Shown: positions 1-8,485, counted from the first letter of the stretch. The stretch: DNA of 64,000 bases from Actinoplanes sichuanensis (GCF_033097365.1 NZ_AP028461.1:10133501-10197500), one strand, 5' to 3'. Numbers and translations: made by a program. Notes: a model not told the origin generated them from the sequence alone.

Positions 1-230
1 AGCAGGCCGTTCAGCTCGCGCACCGCCTCACCGTCCTGCCCGGAGGTGCCGAACTCGAAGACCTCCCGCAGTCGCCGCTGCGCGCGGCGGAACGGGGCCA
101 GGTCCTTCTCGGTGACCTGGTCGCGCATGTATTCCTGCTCGCCGCTGAACAGGGCCCGCAGTCCGGCGAGATCGTCCAGACCTGCGTTGACGAGGTCTAT
201 CGCCGTACGGGCGTACGCATCGAAGTTCAC
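1..230 (-). CDS. ABATE-domain / CGNR zinc-finger type regulator, N-terminal part
   Basis: Partial gene running off the left edge; only the first 76 codons are present, starting at a GTG (complement of 228-230). The protein begins MNFDAYARTAIDLVNAG and continues with a helical stretch rich in Leu, Arg and Glu (GLRALFSGEQEY, FRRAQRRLREVFE). This matches the N-terminal ABATE domain of actinobacterial CGNR zinc-finger proteins, presumed stress-related transcription regulators; the diagnostic C-terminal CGNR zinc finger would lie outside the window. It is divergent from the proline dehydrogenase gene. The family call rests on the N-terminal pattern only. Confidence 0.6.
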   Translation of the reverse strand, partial: MNFDAYARTAIDLVNAGLDDLAGLRALFSGEQEYMRDQVTEKDLAPFRRAQRRLREVFEFGTSGQDGEAVRELNGL

Positions 231-303
231 CCGACAACGGTAGCCGCACCTGACCCGATGGGGCACGTATGTGTTGCCCGGGTTCCGTGCCAGGTCCGGA
301 CGT

Positions 304-309
304 TACGCT
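304..309 (+). promoter_or_regulatory. -10 element (TACGCT), leaderless proline dehydrogenase gene
   Basis: TACGCT fits the actinobacterial TANNNT -10 pattern and ends 6 nt before the ATG at 316, so transcription should start at or next to the start codon. This supports the 316 start over the upstream in-frame ATG at 271. No good -35 was seen. Confidence 0.5.
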
Positions 310-315
310 CGGCGC

Positions 316-1236
316 ATGCTCCGTACCCTGTTTCTCGCCGCGGCCGGATCCGCCCGGCTCGGCCGGCTGGTCGAGTCGGCCCCCGTCAGCCGGGGGATCG
401 TGCAGCGCTTCGTCGCCGGGCCGAGTGCCGACGAGGTTCTGCTGGTCAGCCGCCGACTCGCCGATGACGGCCTGGCGGTCAGCCTCGACCATCTGAGCGA
501 GGAGACCCGGACGATAGAGCAGGCGGTGGCCACCCGCGACGAGTATGTCGCGGTGCTCGGCCGGCTCACCGGCGCCGGGCTGACGCCGGCGGTCGAGGTC
601 AGCGTCCGGCTCTCGGCCCTCGGCCAGCGGATCGACGAGAAATTGGCGTACGAGCACGCGCGCGCGATCTGTGCCGCGGCTGCCGAGGCGGGCACCACGG
701 TGACGCTGGACGCCGAGGATCACAGCACCACCGACGCGACCCTGGAGACCCTGGTCGAGCTGCGCCGCGACTTCCCGTCCACCGGGGCGGCCCTGCAGGC
801 CCATCTGCGGCGTACCGAGGGGGACTGCCGTGAGCTGGCGACGGCCGGTTCCCGGGTGCGGCTGTGCAAGGGCGCCTACGCCGAGCCGGAGTCGGTGGCG
901 TTCCAGTCCGCGCTGGACGTCGACAAGTCGTTCGTCCGCTGCCTGAACATCCTGATGGCCGGGGAGGGCTACCCGATGGTGGCGACCCACGACGTCCGGC
1001 TGATCGCGATCGCCGAGGACCGGGCCCGCTGGTTCGACCGGGCCACCACGGAGTACGAGTTCCAGATGCTCTACGGGGTGCGCCCGGAGGAGCAGTCCCG
1101 GCTGGCCGGCAGCGGGCACACGGTCCGGGTCCACCTGCCCTACGGCGAGGAGTGGTATCCGCATCTGATGCGCCGCCTCGCCGAGCGCCCGGCGAACGTC
1201 GGTTTCATGGCACGAGCCGTAGCTTCTCGGAAATAA
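316..1236 (+). CDS. Proline dehydrogenase
   Basis: Monofunctional proline dehydrogenase (306 aa), which oxidises L-proline to pyrroline-5-carboxylate with FAD as cofactor, the first step of proline catabolism. The chain shows the family's TIM-barrel landmarks: VSVRLSALG strand, LDAEDH, the flavin-site segment RLCKGAYAEPESVAF, VATHD, YEFQMLYGVR and the C-terminal substrate-binding helix VHLPYGEEWYPHLMRRLAERPAN with its paired arginines. Length is normal for single-domain bacterial enzymes. No P5C dehydrogenase gene lies next to it here, so the second step must be encoded elsewhere. The ATG at 316 is preferred because a -10 element lies 6 nt upstream and no ribosome site precedes the ATG at 271. 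Confidence 0.9.
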   Translation: MLRTLFLAAAGSARLGRLVESAPVSRGIVQRFVAGPSADEVLLVSRRLADDGLAVSLDHLSEETRTIEQAVATRDEYVAVLGRLTGAGLTPAVEVSVRLSALGQRIDEKLAYEHARAICAAAAEAGTTVTLDAEDHSTTDATLETLVELRRDFPSTGAALQAHLRRTEGDCRELATAGSRVRLCKGAYAEPESVAFQSALDVDKSFVRCLNILMAGEGYPMVATHDVRLIAIAEDRARWFDRATTEYEFQMLYGVRPEEQSRLAGSGHTVRVHLPYGEEWYPHLMRRLAERPANVGFMARAVASRK

Positions 1237-1420
1237 CGGGCGATATCACCACGGATCCGGCGTGTCGGGCTTGACTTTTTCTGGGCATTTCACGGAACGT
1301 ATCGCGTTGGTCACAGCCGTATCGATACCGTTCTGATGACACGCACGTCATCCCCGCGGACTTCCGGGACCCTCCGGCCGCTACCGCCGCGGAGGATTGC
1401 GAAAGGATCGGTGCGACGCG

Positions 1421-1633
1421 ATGACGGGTCCAGCCCAGACCGAGGAACGCCTCTCGGAGGTTCGTTTCCTGACCGTGGCCGAGGTGGCCGCGCTCATGCG
1501 GGTTTCCAAGATGACCGTCTACCGGCTCGTGCACGGCGGTGATCTCACAGCTGTCCGGGTCGGTCGTTCGTTCCGGGTGCCCGAGCACGCGGTACACGAG
1601 TATCTGCGTGGTGCTTTCTCACAGAGCGCCTGA
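1421..1633 (+). CDS. Excisionase/BldC-like helix-turn-helix DNA-binding protein
   Basis: Small DNA-binding protein (70 aa). After a short N-terminal tail it carries [25 protein letters not shown], a MerR/excisionase-type winged helix, and the wing motif [15 protein letters not shown]. The same core occurs in mycobacterial Rv0500A, and the order with the next three genes (bS22-like peptide, SDR, acyltransferase) is the same as Rv0500A-Rv0500B-Rv0501-Rv0502, which supports orthology. A TTG-initiated extension from 1397 is possible, but its codons overlap the purine-rich stretch at 1391-1406 that probably serves as the ribosome site. Its regulon is unknown. Confidence 0.8.
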   Translation: MTGPAQTEERLSEVRFLTVAEVAALMRVSKMTVYRLVHGGDLTAVRVGRSFRVPEHAVHEYLRGAFSQSA

Positions 1634-1796
1634 CTCCCGGGGCCGTGTTGGCCCGGCTGGGGCATGCCGGTACGCTGGACCGGTTGGTTCCCGGGTCCAC
1701 GCGTGCCGTTCAGTTGGCGCCGCTGCTCCGGGCGCCGTCCCAGTCCGGTCCCGGCCGCGTGCCGGGCCACCCACATGGTTTCGAGAGGCTTTTCGT

Positions 1797-1898
1797 ATGG
1801 GCTCCGTGGTCAAGAAGCGCCGCAAGCGTATGGCGAAGAAGAAGCACCGCAAGCTGCTGCGCAAGACCCGCGTCCAGCGTCGCCGTCTCGGCAAGTGA
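1797..1898 (+). CDS. 33-residue basic ribosomal protein, bS22/AURKAIP1-COX24 type
   Basis: A 33-residue, extremely basic peptide ([16 protein letters not shown]..., ending RVQRRRLGK) with about half its residues Lys or Arg. It is almost identical to the actinobacterial AURKAIP1/COX24-domain peptide Rv0500B, seen in mycobacterial ribosome structures as the small-subunit protein bS22. The purine stretch CGAGAGG lies about 8 nt before the ATG. It sits between the HTH gene and the SDR gene as in mycobacteria. Genes this short are often missed by automatic annotation. Confidence 0.85.
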   Translation: MGSVVKKRRKRMAKKKHRKLLRKTRVQRRRLGK

Positions 1899-1974
1899 TC
1901 GTCGGCCGGGCTGACAGTCCGGCCACCGACGGCACTTGCCTACTGATCGAGGCCGCGCATCGAAGGGTGCCCCC

Positions 1975-3039
1975 GTGGTGACCTCACCGCCCAGCGTTGT
2001 CGTGGTCACCGGAGTCAGCCGTTATCTCGGCGCTCGGGTGGCCGCCCGCCTCGCCGCTGATCCTCGTATAGACCGTGTCGTCGGTCTGGATCCGCACGAC
2101 CCGCCCGCACGCCTTCTGGGCCTGCTGGACGGTGTGGAGCGGATCCGGGCCGACGCGCGGGCGGCCACCGAGGCCATCGCCGATCTCGGCGCCGAGGCAG
2201 TCGTGCACCTGGCGATCACCAGCGTGCCCGACAGTCGGCACGGCGGCCGGGCCGCGATGAAAGAGCAGAACGTCATCGGCACCATGCAGGTGCTGGCCGC
2301 CGCCCAGGGTGCTCCCGGGCTGCGCAAACTCGTGGTGCGCTCGTCGACGGCCGCCTACGGCGCGTCGTTCCGCGACCCCGCTGTCTTCACCGAGGACACC
2401 GAGCCGCGAGCGGTGCCGCGCGGCGCGTTCGCTCGCGACATCCTCGACGTCGAGGGGTATGTGCGCGGGTTCCGGCGGCGCCGGTCAGAGGTGGCGGCTA
2501 CCGTCCTGCGTTTCGCTCCGATGATCAGCTCGTCCGCCGAGACGTCGCTGACCCGCTACTTCGCCCAGCCGGTGGTGCCCACCGTGCTCGGCCGGGACGC
2601 CCGCCTCCAGTTCGTGCACGTCGAGGACGCCCTGGAGATCCTGCACCGGTCGGTGACCGAGGACCATCCGGGCACCTTCAACGTCGCCGGTTCCGGCGTC
2701 CTGATGCTGTCCCAGGCGGTCCGCCGGGCCGGCCGCATCTCCCTGCCGCTGCCCGAGCCGGCCCTGTCCACCGGCGCGGCCCTGCTCCGCAATCTCGGCG
2801 TCGAGCAGATCGGCATGGACCAGATCGACCTCTTCGTGCACGGCCGGGTGGTCGACACGACCCGCCTGGTCAAGGAGTTCGGCTTCACCCCGCGCACCAC
2901 CGTCGAGGCGTTCGAGGAGTTCATCCAGACGCACGCGGCGGGCTCCACGCTCACCGCCGCTCGGCTGGCCGCCGCGGAGAACGCGATTCTGGACGGTATC
3001 CGCCGGGTTCGTGCGGCGGCGGGACAGGAGACGCCGTGA
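1975..3039 (+). CDS. NAD-dependent epimerase/dehydratase family protein (extended SDR)
   Basis: Extended short-chain dehydrogenase/reductase (354 aa; Rv0501/GalE2-like). The Rossmann fold begins near the N terminus with VVVVTGVSRYLGARVA, a TGxxxxxG dinucleotide motif, and VVGLDPHDPP fits an acidic residue selecting NAD. SSTAAYGASF supplies a Ser region; the usual YxxxK is not obvious, so activity is uncertain. FVHVEDALEILHRSV and PGTFNVAGSGVLMLSQAV are typical C-terminal SDR segments. Two consecutive GTG codons (1975, 1978) follow an AAGGG site; 1975 has the better spacing. The 3' end overlaps the acyltransferase gene by 4 nt, which implies translational coupling. Substrate is not known. Confidence 0.75.
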   Translation: MVTSPPSVVVVTGVSRYLGARVAARLAADPRIDRVVGLDPHDPPARLLGLLDGVERIRADARAATEAIADLGAEAVVHLAITSVPDSRHGGRAAMKEQNVIGTMQVLAAAQGAPGLRKLVVRSSTAAYGASFRDPAVFTEDTEPRAVPRGAFARDILDVEGYVRGFRRRRSEVAATVLRFAPMISSSAETSLTRYFAQPVVPTVLGRDARLQFVHVEDALEILHRSVTEDHPGTFNVAGSGVLMLSQAVRRAGRISLPLPEPALSTGAALLRNLGVEQIGMDQIDLFVHGRVVDTTRLVKEFGFTPRTTVEAFEEFIQTHAAGSTLTAARLAAAENAILDGIRRVRAAAGQETP

Positions 3040-4037
3040 GCCAGGACGAGTATCGCGAAATGCTTCCCGGTCACACCGATTTCAAGCTGCCCGAGCCGCC
3101 GCCGGCACAACGGGTCAACGGTCGGCGCCCGATCCCGGAGAAGGGCGAGCCGATGCCCGAACCGATGCCGGAGCCGATGGCTGCGGTGGCCGGGCTGGAC
3201 GTCTGGGACCAGCGGGTCGCCGACGGCCTGGCGTTCCTGCGGCGGCGGCTCGCCGGGGCGTACGAGGTGGACGAGTTCGGGTTCGACCCGGAGTTGGCCG
3301 AGCGGGTCTTCCACCCGCTGCTGAAGATCCTCTACCGGGACTGGTTCCGGACCGAGGTGCTCGGTATCGAGAACGTGCCGGCCGAGGGCAGCGCCCTGGT
3401 GGTCGGCAACCATTCCGGCACGATCGCCCTCGACGCCCTGATGCTCACGGTCGGCCTGCGCGACAAGCATCCGCAGCAGCGCCACCTGCGCCTGCTCGGC
3501 GCCGATCTGGTGTTCCGGATGCCGCTGATGAGTGAGCTGGCCCGTGCGGCCGGCGCCACTGTGGCCTGCAACCCGGACGCCGAGCGCCTGATGAACTCGG
3601 GCCAGCTGGTCGGCGTCTTCCCGGAGGGCTTCAAGGGCATCGGAAAGAACTTCGCCGACCGCTACAAGCTGCAGCGGTTCGGCCGGGGCGGGTTCGTCTC
3701 GGCGGCCCTACGGACCGGCACCCCGATCGTCCCGGTGGCGATCGTCGGCGCCGAGGAGATCTATCCGATCCTGGCCGATCTGAAGCCGCTGGCCCGGCTG
3801 CTCGGGATCCCGTATTTCCCGATCACGCCGACCTTCCCCTGGCTGGGGCCGCTGGGCATGATCCCGCTGCCGAGCAAGTGGCTGATCCAGTTCTGTCCGC
3901 CGATCCCGACCGCACATCTCACCGAGTTCGCGGACGATCCGCTGGTCGTCTACAACCTGGCCGACCAGGTGCGCGAGACGATCCAGGCCACCCTGCACGA
4001 GCTGCTGGAGAAGCGCCCGGACCCGTTCGGCCCGTGA
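3036..4037 (+). CDS. Lysophospholipid acyltransferase family protein (PlsC-like)
   Basis: Acyltransferase of the 1-acylglycerol-3-phosphate/hemolysin type (333 aa; Rv0502 order and family). Catalytic block I reads VGNHSGTIALD, with His and a downstream Asp at the six-residue spacing used in this subfamily; block III is VGVFPEGFKGIGK. A Pro/Glu/Met-rich N-terminal tail (EPMPEPMPEPM) precedes the domain and contains no signal peptide. GTG start shares bases with the SDR stop codon. Likely a peripheral membrane enzyme acylating a glycerolipid; substrate cannot be told from the sequence. A strong hairpin follows 58 nt after the stop. Confidence 0.8.
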   Translation: MSQDEYREMLPGHTDFKLPEPPPAQRVNGRRPIPEKGEPMPEPMPEPMAAVAGLDVWDQRVADGLAFLRRRLAGAYEVDEFGFDPELAERVFHPLLKILYRDWFRTEVLGIENVPAEGSALVVGNHSGTIALDALMLTVGLRDKHPQQRHLRLLGADLVFRMPLMSELARAAGATVACNPDAERLMNSGQLVGVFPEGFKGIGKNFADRYKLQRFGRGGFVSAALRTGTPIVPVAIVGAEEIYPILADLKPLARLLGIPYFPITPTFPWLGPLGMIPLPSKWLIQFCPPIPTAHLTEFADDPLVVYNLADQVRETIQATLHELLEKRPDPFGP

Positions 4038-4095
4038 CCTGCGGGAGTGCCAATCTTCTGGAGCGGGTCACCCGTACCGTCCTATAGTGACGGTT

Positions 4096-4136
4096 GAGGG
4101 GCGGCCCCGGAGTGATGATCTCCGGCACCGCCCCTC
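4096..4136 (+). terminator. Stem-loop terminator between convergent genes
   Basis: Arms GAGGGGCGG / CCGCCCCTC and the inner CCGGAG / CTCCGG pair perfectly around a TGATGAT loop, separated by a 2-nt internal bulge on each side. It lies between the convergent acyltransferase and rsbN-like genes and can work in both directions. No U-tract follows, as is common in this phylum. Confidence 0.8.
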
Positions 4137-4164
4137 GCCATGTTCGCGATCCGGGCCGTCCCCG

Positions 4165-5313
4165 TCAGAAGATGTCGCCGAGCAGGCCGCCCAGCACACC
4201 CTGCTCCTCCGGGAGCGGGTCGATCTGTGCCGGGTCGACGGTCTCCTCGTCGAACATCGGCGTCACCCCGCCGGTGACGGTCGGGCTCGCACCGGGCGCG
4301 GCCGACCTGTTCGGTGTCACGGCCTTGCCGGTCACCACCGGCTCGGCGGCGTCCGATTTCGTCGTCTTCGGCGTGGTGGCCTGGCCGTTCTGCCGGTTCC
4401 CGGTCTTGGTGCCGTGACCGCTCTGCGGTGTCACCGGGGCCGGCTCGGCGGCATCGTCCTCGGGCGCGCAGTCACGCAGTCTCGGCCCGAGCGCATCGGT
4501 GCCGACCGGCGTCACCTTGTCGCAGCCGAGCCCGGAGCGCAGCGTCTCGGCCCGCTTGACGACGTCCTCCAACAGGCCGAGCGACTGGGTCGCGCGGTCC
4601 CGGTTGGGTGTGGAGAGGCGTTCCAGTGCCGGAGTGAACGTGGTGCGCTGGTCGTCGACGAAGTCGTCCAGGGTGGCCAGTGGCTTGGTGTCCTGCTGGG
4701 ACACCGCCGAAGTGGTCAGCAGCCGGACACCCTTGCGGGTGTCGGCGTCCATGTCGTCCAGCACCAGCGCGAAGTCGGACGAGTCACCGCTCATCGCCAT
4801 CGCCTCGTTGAGGCGGGTGCGCGCGAAATCGAGCGAGAGCTGACCGCGGGTCACGTCCGATCCGGCGATCGCCAGCTGGGCGCGTTCGGTCTGGCGCTTG
4901 ACGCTGTACAGCATCTCGCCGGGTGACGCGCTCTCGCTGGCCGCGGAGATACCGGAGACGGCCATCGCGCCGGCGGCCACGCCGATCACGATCGCTCCAC
5001 GGGCACGTATCCGCCGGCCGAACAGGGGCCGCCGGGCCGCGGGCTCGGCGGCCGGCTCGGGATCGGCCTCGGGGGCGCTCCGCCCGATGCCGTCCCGCTC
5101 GGCCGTGGCGACCAGCATGGCGCGCAGGCCGACGCGGAACTCGGAGTCGACAGGTGCGCCGGGCCGGGCCGTGGAGAGCCGGTTGCTTATGGCGACCAGC
5201 CGATTCATCTCCTCGTCGGCCTGCCCACGACTGTGGTGCCGACGGGCGCCACCGTCGTCGAGAAGCTCCGCGAAGCGCTCGGCACTCCGGGAGTTCGGGA
5301 ATGCGAACTTCAC
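4165..5313 (-). CDS. rsbN: Membrane anti-sigma factor of RsbN type (DUF5667 protein)
   Basis: Predicted partner of the BldN-like sigma factor encoded immediately upstream (382 aa). The cytoplasmic N-terminal ~100 residues (AERFAELLDDGG, NRLVAISNRL, FRVGLRAMLVATAERDG) are followed by a single membrane segment at about 105-125 (GAIVIGVAAGAMAVSGIS) and then PGEMLYSVKRQTERAQLAIAG, the DUF5667 signature, and a long Pro/Thr/Ser-rich tail. In Streptomyces the gene directly downstream of bldN encodes RsbN, a membrane anti-sigma factor without a zinc (ZAS) fold; position and topology agree. Start chosen at GTG 5313 because AGGGGAGGT lies 7-8 nt upstream. Anti-sigma function is inferred, not visible in the sequence. 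Confidence 0.75.
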   Translation of the reverse strand: MKFAFPNSRSAERFAELLDDGGARRHHSRGQADEEMNRLVAISNRLSTARPGAPVDSEFRVGLRAMLVATAERDGIGRSAPEADPEPAAEPAARRPLFGRRIRARGAIVIGVAAGAMAVSGISAASESASPGEMLYSVKRQTERAQLAIAGSDVTRGQLSLDFARTRLNEAMAMSGDSSDFALVLDDMDADTRKGVRLLTTSAVSQQDTKPLATLDDFVDDQRTTFTPALERLSTPNRDRATQSLGLLEDVVKRAETLRSGLGCDKVTPVGTDALGPRLRDCAPEDDAAEPAPVTPQSGHGTKTGNRQNGQATTPKTTKSDAAEPVVTGKAVTPNRSAAPGASPTVTGGVTPMFDEETVDPAQIDPLPEEQGVLGGLLGDIF

Positions 5314-5488
5314 CGTGGGTACCTCCCCTCGCTCGTGACTGTCTCGTCGGCCTGGCGGCCGACGTCGGCGCCCGGACCGTGGAACACGGCCCTGGGTCGC
5401 ATCCGGACAAACGCGCGACACGCGGCCCCGGTTACGGGTGCCGGACGGTGCCATCGGGTATCGGAGATCGACAACTCGTCACATTCGA

Positions 5489-6412
5489 TCAAGATTGGAA
5501 CCCGTCTGGCAGGAGCCGGTTCAGCGCGCGTACGGCCCGGTACTGAAGTGCCTTGATGGCGCCCTCGTTCTTGCCCATGGTCTGTGCGGTCTCGGCCACC
5601 GAGAAGCCCTGCAGGAACCGGAGCACGATGCACTCCTGCTGTTCCGGGTTGAGCTGTTTGACCGCGGTGAGCAGGGCGACGTTGGTGATGTGGTCGACCA
5701 CCGCGGACTCCGGGCTGCCCTCCGGCCCCCGGTCCTCGCGGTCGGCGTCGAGCACGTCGCCGGTGGTCACCTCAAGGCGGTAGCGGCCGGACTTGAAGTG
5801 GTCGGCGACCAGGTTCCGGGCGATGGTGACGAGCCAGGCGCCCAGGTCGCGGCCCTGCCAGGTGAAGCTCCCGATGCGCTTGAGAGCGCGCAGGAAGGTG
5901 TCCGAGGTGAGGTCCTCGGCGAGCTGGCGGTTGCCGACCCGGAAGTAGACGAACCGGAAGACGGTGTCCACATACCGGTCGTAGATCAGCCCGAACGCCT
6001 CCGCCTCGCCGGCCTGAGCCCGCTCGACCAGGGCCCACACCTCGGCTGCCGGGTCACCACGGTCCGGCCGGGCCTTCGGCGGGGCGGACTCGGTGGGCGG
6101 GCCGGTGGTGCTCTGGGTCGGCAGGACCACGGTGTGCTCACCCGGCGCCGTGGTCTCCCCCTCGCCGAGGTTGGACCGCTGGCCCGCGGTGGGCTGGGCC
6201 GGCGGGCGGGGCGTACCGGGCCGGCTGGCGCCGAACTTCCCGTTCGCGGTGTTCGGTGAGGCGACCGTGGGTGGCCCGTTGGGCGTGCGGCGGCTCCCGG
6301 TCTGCTTGGGGCTGTCGCCCCGGATGGCGTTGACGATCATCCCCCCGGCCGTGTCGCGCAACGTGTGCAGGACGTCGCGGTGGTATGGACCCTCCGCGTA
6401 CACATGAGTCAC
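5489..6412 (-). CDS. bldN: ECF RNA polymerase sigma factor, BldN family
   Basis: Group-4 sigma factor (307 aa) for morphological development. Region 2 runs from about residue 125 (ERAQAGEAEAFGLIYDRY, VYFRVGNRQLAEDLTSDTF, TWQGRDLGAWLVTIARNL) and region 4 from about 240 (LNPEQQECIVLRFLQGFS, AETAQTMGKNEGAIKALQY). These strings are nearly those of Streptomyces BldN. About 110 residues of low-complexity Pro/Thr/Gly sequence precede region 2; in Streptomyces a comparable N-terminal extension makes pro-BldN, which is cleaved. GTG start with GAGGAGG 5-6 nt upstream. The RsbN-like gene follows in the same direction after 175 nt. A BldD-like box lies 54 nt upstream of the start. Confidence 0.9.
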   Translation of the reverse strand: MTHVYAEGPYHRDVLHTLRDTAGGMIVNAIRGDSPKQTGSRRTPNGPPTVASPNTANGKFGASRPGTPRPPAQPTAGQRSNLGEGETTAPGEHTVVLPTQSTTGPPTESAPPKARPDRGDPAAEVWALVERAQAGEAEAFGLIYDRYVDTVFRFVYFRVGNRQLAEDLTSDTFLRALKRIGSFTWQGRDLGAWLVTIARNLVADHFKSGRYRLEVTTGDVLDADREDRGPEGSPESAVVDHITNVALLTAVKQLNPEQQECIVLRFLQGFSVAETAQTMGKNEGAIKALQYRAVRALNRLLPDGFQS

Positions 6413-6788
6413 TGCGCCTCCTCAGCCCGGCGGGCCTCCGGCGACAGCGAATTCGTCCCGCCAGACGTGAATTCACCGTGATTCCGTGCTTTGCGTGGCA
6501 CAGCGGCCTCCTCGGGATGAGGGTGGGTCACTCATAACAAAAGTGGTCAATCACAACAAAATGGGTGGGTAACCGGCGTATAGACCGGTCAACCTCACCC
6601 GTTGGTGTGTATTCCGTTACACAGTGCGGAAGTATTGCCGACTTCGGACACGCGGAGTCGCACAGTGTGTGCGCTGCGCGCAAAGCCGCGAATTGCACTA
6701 ACACGGCAAGCCACGTCAAGGTCACCTTGGCCGAAGAAGCCGCGTTCCGGACGGACGGGCTGTCCGACGTCCCGGTGGCGGCCGCTTT
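6413..6788. other. Divergent control region between bldN and acyl-CoA synthetase
   Basis: A 376-nt gap, clearly less GC-rich than its surroundings between about 6530 and 6650. It holds a BldD-like box at 6466-6477, a pair of direct repeats (AACAAAAGTGG and AACAAAATGGG) starting at 6536 and 6555, and ACCGGCGTATAGACCGGT, an 18-nt imperfect palindrome around a TATAGA sequence near 6579. No reading frame here looks coding. Promoters for both flanking genes should lie in it. Confidence 0.6.
6466..6477. promoter_or_regulatory. Candidate BldD operator upstream of bldN
   Basis: CGTGAATTCACC contains the palindrome GTGAATTCAC and differs at one base from the published Streptomyces BldD half-site arrangement AGTGA(n)TCACC. 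bldN is a known BldD target in Streptomyces. A further AGTGAC half-site on the minus strand lies near 6527-6533. Confidence 0.5.
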
Positions 6789-8243
6789 GTGCCAGACTCG
6801 GGCCTCGTGGAGGAAACCGCCCGCGACGCGGTCGCCGAGGCCGCCCGGCGCCGCCCCGGCCACCCCGCGCTGATCGCCGGAGACACCGTCGTCACCTGGT
6901 CGGAATTGGACACCAGGGTGTCCGCCGCGGCCCGCTGGATCGCGTCGCGCACCGCCCCGGGCGATCGGGTCGCACTGGTGCTCGGCAATACCGTCGATTT
7001 CGCGGTCGCCTATTTCGGGGTGCTGCGGGCCGGCCGGGTCGCGGTACCGCTCAACCCGGGCTACACCGCCGACGAGCGCGACCATGCGATCACCGACTCG
7101 GGCGCCTCGCTGGTGGTGGACGGGCCGCCCGGCGCCGACGAGACCGGCGCCGCTCCGGCCGTACCGAAATCGAATGATCTTGCGGTTCTGCTCTACACCT
7201 CGGGGACCAGCGGGCGCCCCAAGGGCGCCATGCTCACCCACGCCGCGCTCGCCGCGAACCACGATCAGCTCGACCGGATCGAGCCGCCCGTCGTCGGGCC
7301 GGACGACGTGCTGCTGCTCGCCGTGCCGTTCTTCCACGCCTACGGGCTGAACACCGGGCTCGGCAGCGTCGCACACCACGCGGCGACGGGTGTGCTGGCC
7401 GAGCGGTTCGAACCGGAGGCGACGCTCGATCTGATCACCAGGCACGGTGTCACCGTCACCGTCGGCGTGCCCGGGATGTACCAGGCCTGGACCGCCGTCC
7501 CGTCGGCCGGCACGGCTCTGAGCGGCGTGCGGACCGCGGTGTGCGGCGCGGCGCCGCTGGACACCGGCGTCGCCGCGCGCTTCCGCAAACTGACCGGCCG
7601 GGCGATCCTGATCGGGTACGGGCTGACCGAGACCGCACCGGTGCTGACCACGACGGCGGTCAGCGACCGGGACAAGAGCGGCTCGATCGGCCGGCCGTTG
7701 CCCGGTGTCGAGCTGCTGCTGCGTACCGCGGCCGGCGCCGAGTTGTGGCGGGACGGCACCGCGTCGATCGACGAGGACCTCGAAGTGGCCGAGTCGGCCG
7801 GCACCGACCCGGGCGAGATCGTGGTGCGCGGCGCCAACCTGTTCGCCGGGTACTGGCCGGACGGCCGGGACGGGCCGGACCCGGACGGCTGGTGGCCGAC
7901 CGGGGACATCGCCTACGCCGACGGCGACGGCGACCTGGTGCTCGTCGACCGGATCGGCGAGCTGATCCTGGTGAACGGCTTCAACGTCTACCCGGCCGAG
8001 ATCGAGCGGGTGCTGATGGCGCATCCGCGGGTGACCGGCGTGGCCGTGGTCGGCGTGCCGGACATCGCGACCGGGCAGCGGCCGTACGCGTACGTCACGG
8101 TCTCCGGCGACCCGTCGCCCACCGCGACCGAGCTGCAGGTGCACTGCGCGGCCCGGCTGGCCCGGTTCAAGCTGCCCGGTGTCGAACTGGTCGAGGAGCT
8201 CCCGCGGAACGTGATCGGCAAGGTACGGAAGAGGGACCTGTGA
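6789..8243 (+). CDS. AMP-binding acyl-CoA synthetase (fatty acid-CoA ligase family)
   Basis: ANL-superfamily adenylating enzyme (484 aa), expected to activate a carboxylic acid with ATP and transfer it to CoA. The ATP phosphate-binding core YTSGTSGRPKGAMLTH, the GYGLTETAPV motif, WWPTGDIAYADGDGDLVLVDR with the hinge aspartate/arginine, and the C-terminal catalytic lysine motif PRNVIGKVRKRDL are all present. It is shorter than typical FadD proteins (about 550 aa). The last codons overlap the glutaredoxin gene by 4 nt. GTG 6789 or GTG 6807 could be the start; neither has a good ribosome site. Acyl substrate unknown. Confidence 0.85.
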   Translation: MPDSGLVEETARDAVAEAARRRPGHPALIAGDTVVTWSELDTRVSAAARWIASRTAPGDRVALVLGNTVDFAVAYFGVLRAGRVAVPLNPGYTADERDHAITDSGASLVVDGPPGADETGAAPAVPKSNDLAVLLYTSGTSGRPKGAMLTHAALAANHDQLDRIEPPVVGPDDVLLLAVPFFHAYGLNTGLGSVAHHAATGVLAERFEPEATLDLITRHGVTVTVGVPGMYQAWTAVPSAGTALSGVRTAVCGAAPLDTGVAARFRKLTGRAILIGYGLTETAPVLTTTAVSDRDKSGSIGRPLPGVELLLRTAAGAELWRDGTASIDEDLEVAESAGTDPGEIVVRGANLFAGYWPDGRDGPDPDGWWPTGDIAYADGDGDLVLVDRIGELILVNGFNVYPAEIERVLMAHPRVTGVAVVGVPDIATGQRPYAYVTVSGDPSPTATELQVHCAARLARFKLPGVELVEELPRNVIGKVRKRDL

Positions 8244-8485
8244 GACTGACGCTGATCAGCCGGACCGGCTGCCACCTGTGCGAGGTCGCCGAGCAGACGC
8301 TGGACCGGATCGCACCGGACGGCTGGACAAGGATCGACGTGGACTCCGACATCGAGTTGGAGCGCGACTACGGCGATCGGGTGCCGGTCCTGCTGCTGGA
8401 CGGCAAGGAGCACGGCTACTGGCGGATCGAGGAGGACCGGCTCCTGCGGGATTTGGCTCGACAGCCGGGTGAGCCCCGCCTGTAG
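8240..8485 (+). CDS. Glutaredoxin-like (DUF836) thioltransferase
   Basis: Small thioredoxin-fold protein (81 aa) with the redox motif TGCHLCEVA near its N terminus, then VDSDIELERDYGDRVPVLLLDG, where cis-proline (VPV) and the strand match glutaredoxin-like DUF836 proteins. GTG start overlaps the synthetase stop. In M. tuberculosis the homolog Rv0508 likewise stands just upstream of the hemA cluster. Its stop codon TAG is also the first half of the -10 element of the next gene. Confidence 0.85.
   Translation: MRLTLISRTGCHLCEVAEQTLDRIAPDGWTRIDVDSDIELERDYGDRVPVLLLDGKEHGYWRIEEDRLLRDLARQPGEPRL

Noticed and set aside
6528..8144. 538-codon open frame antisense to the acyl-CoA synthetase
   Set aside because: The plus-strand protein has all ANL motifs; the antisense one has none.
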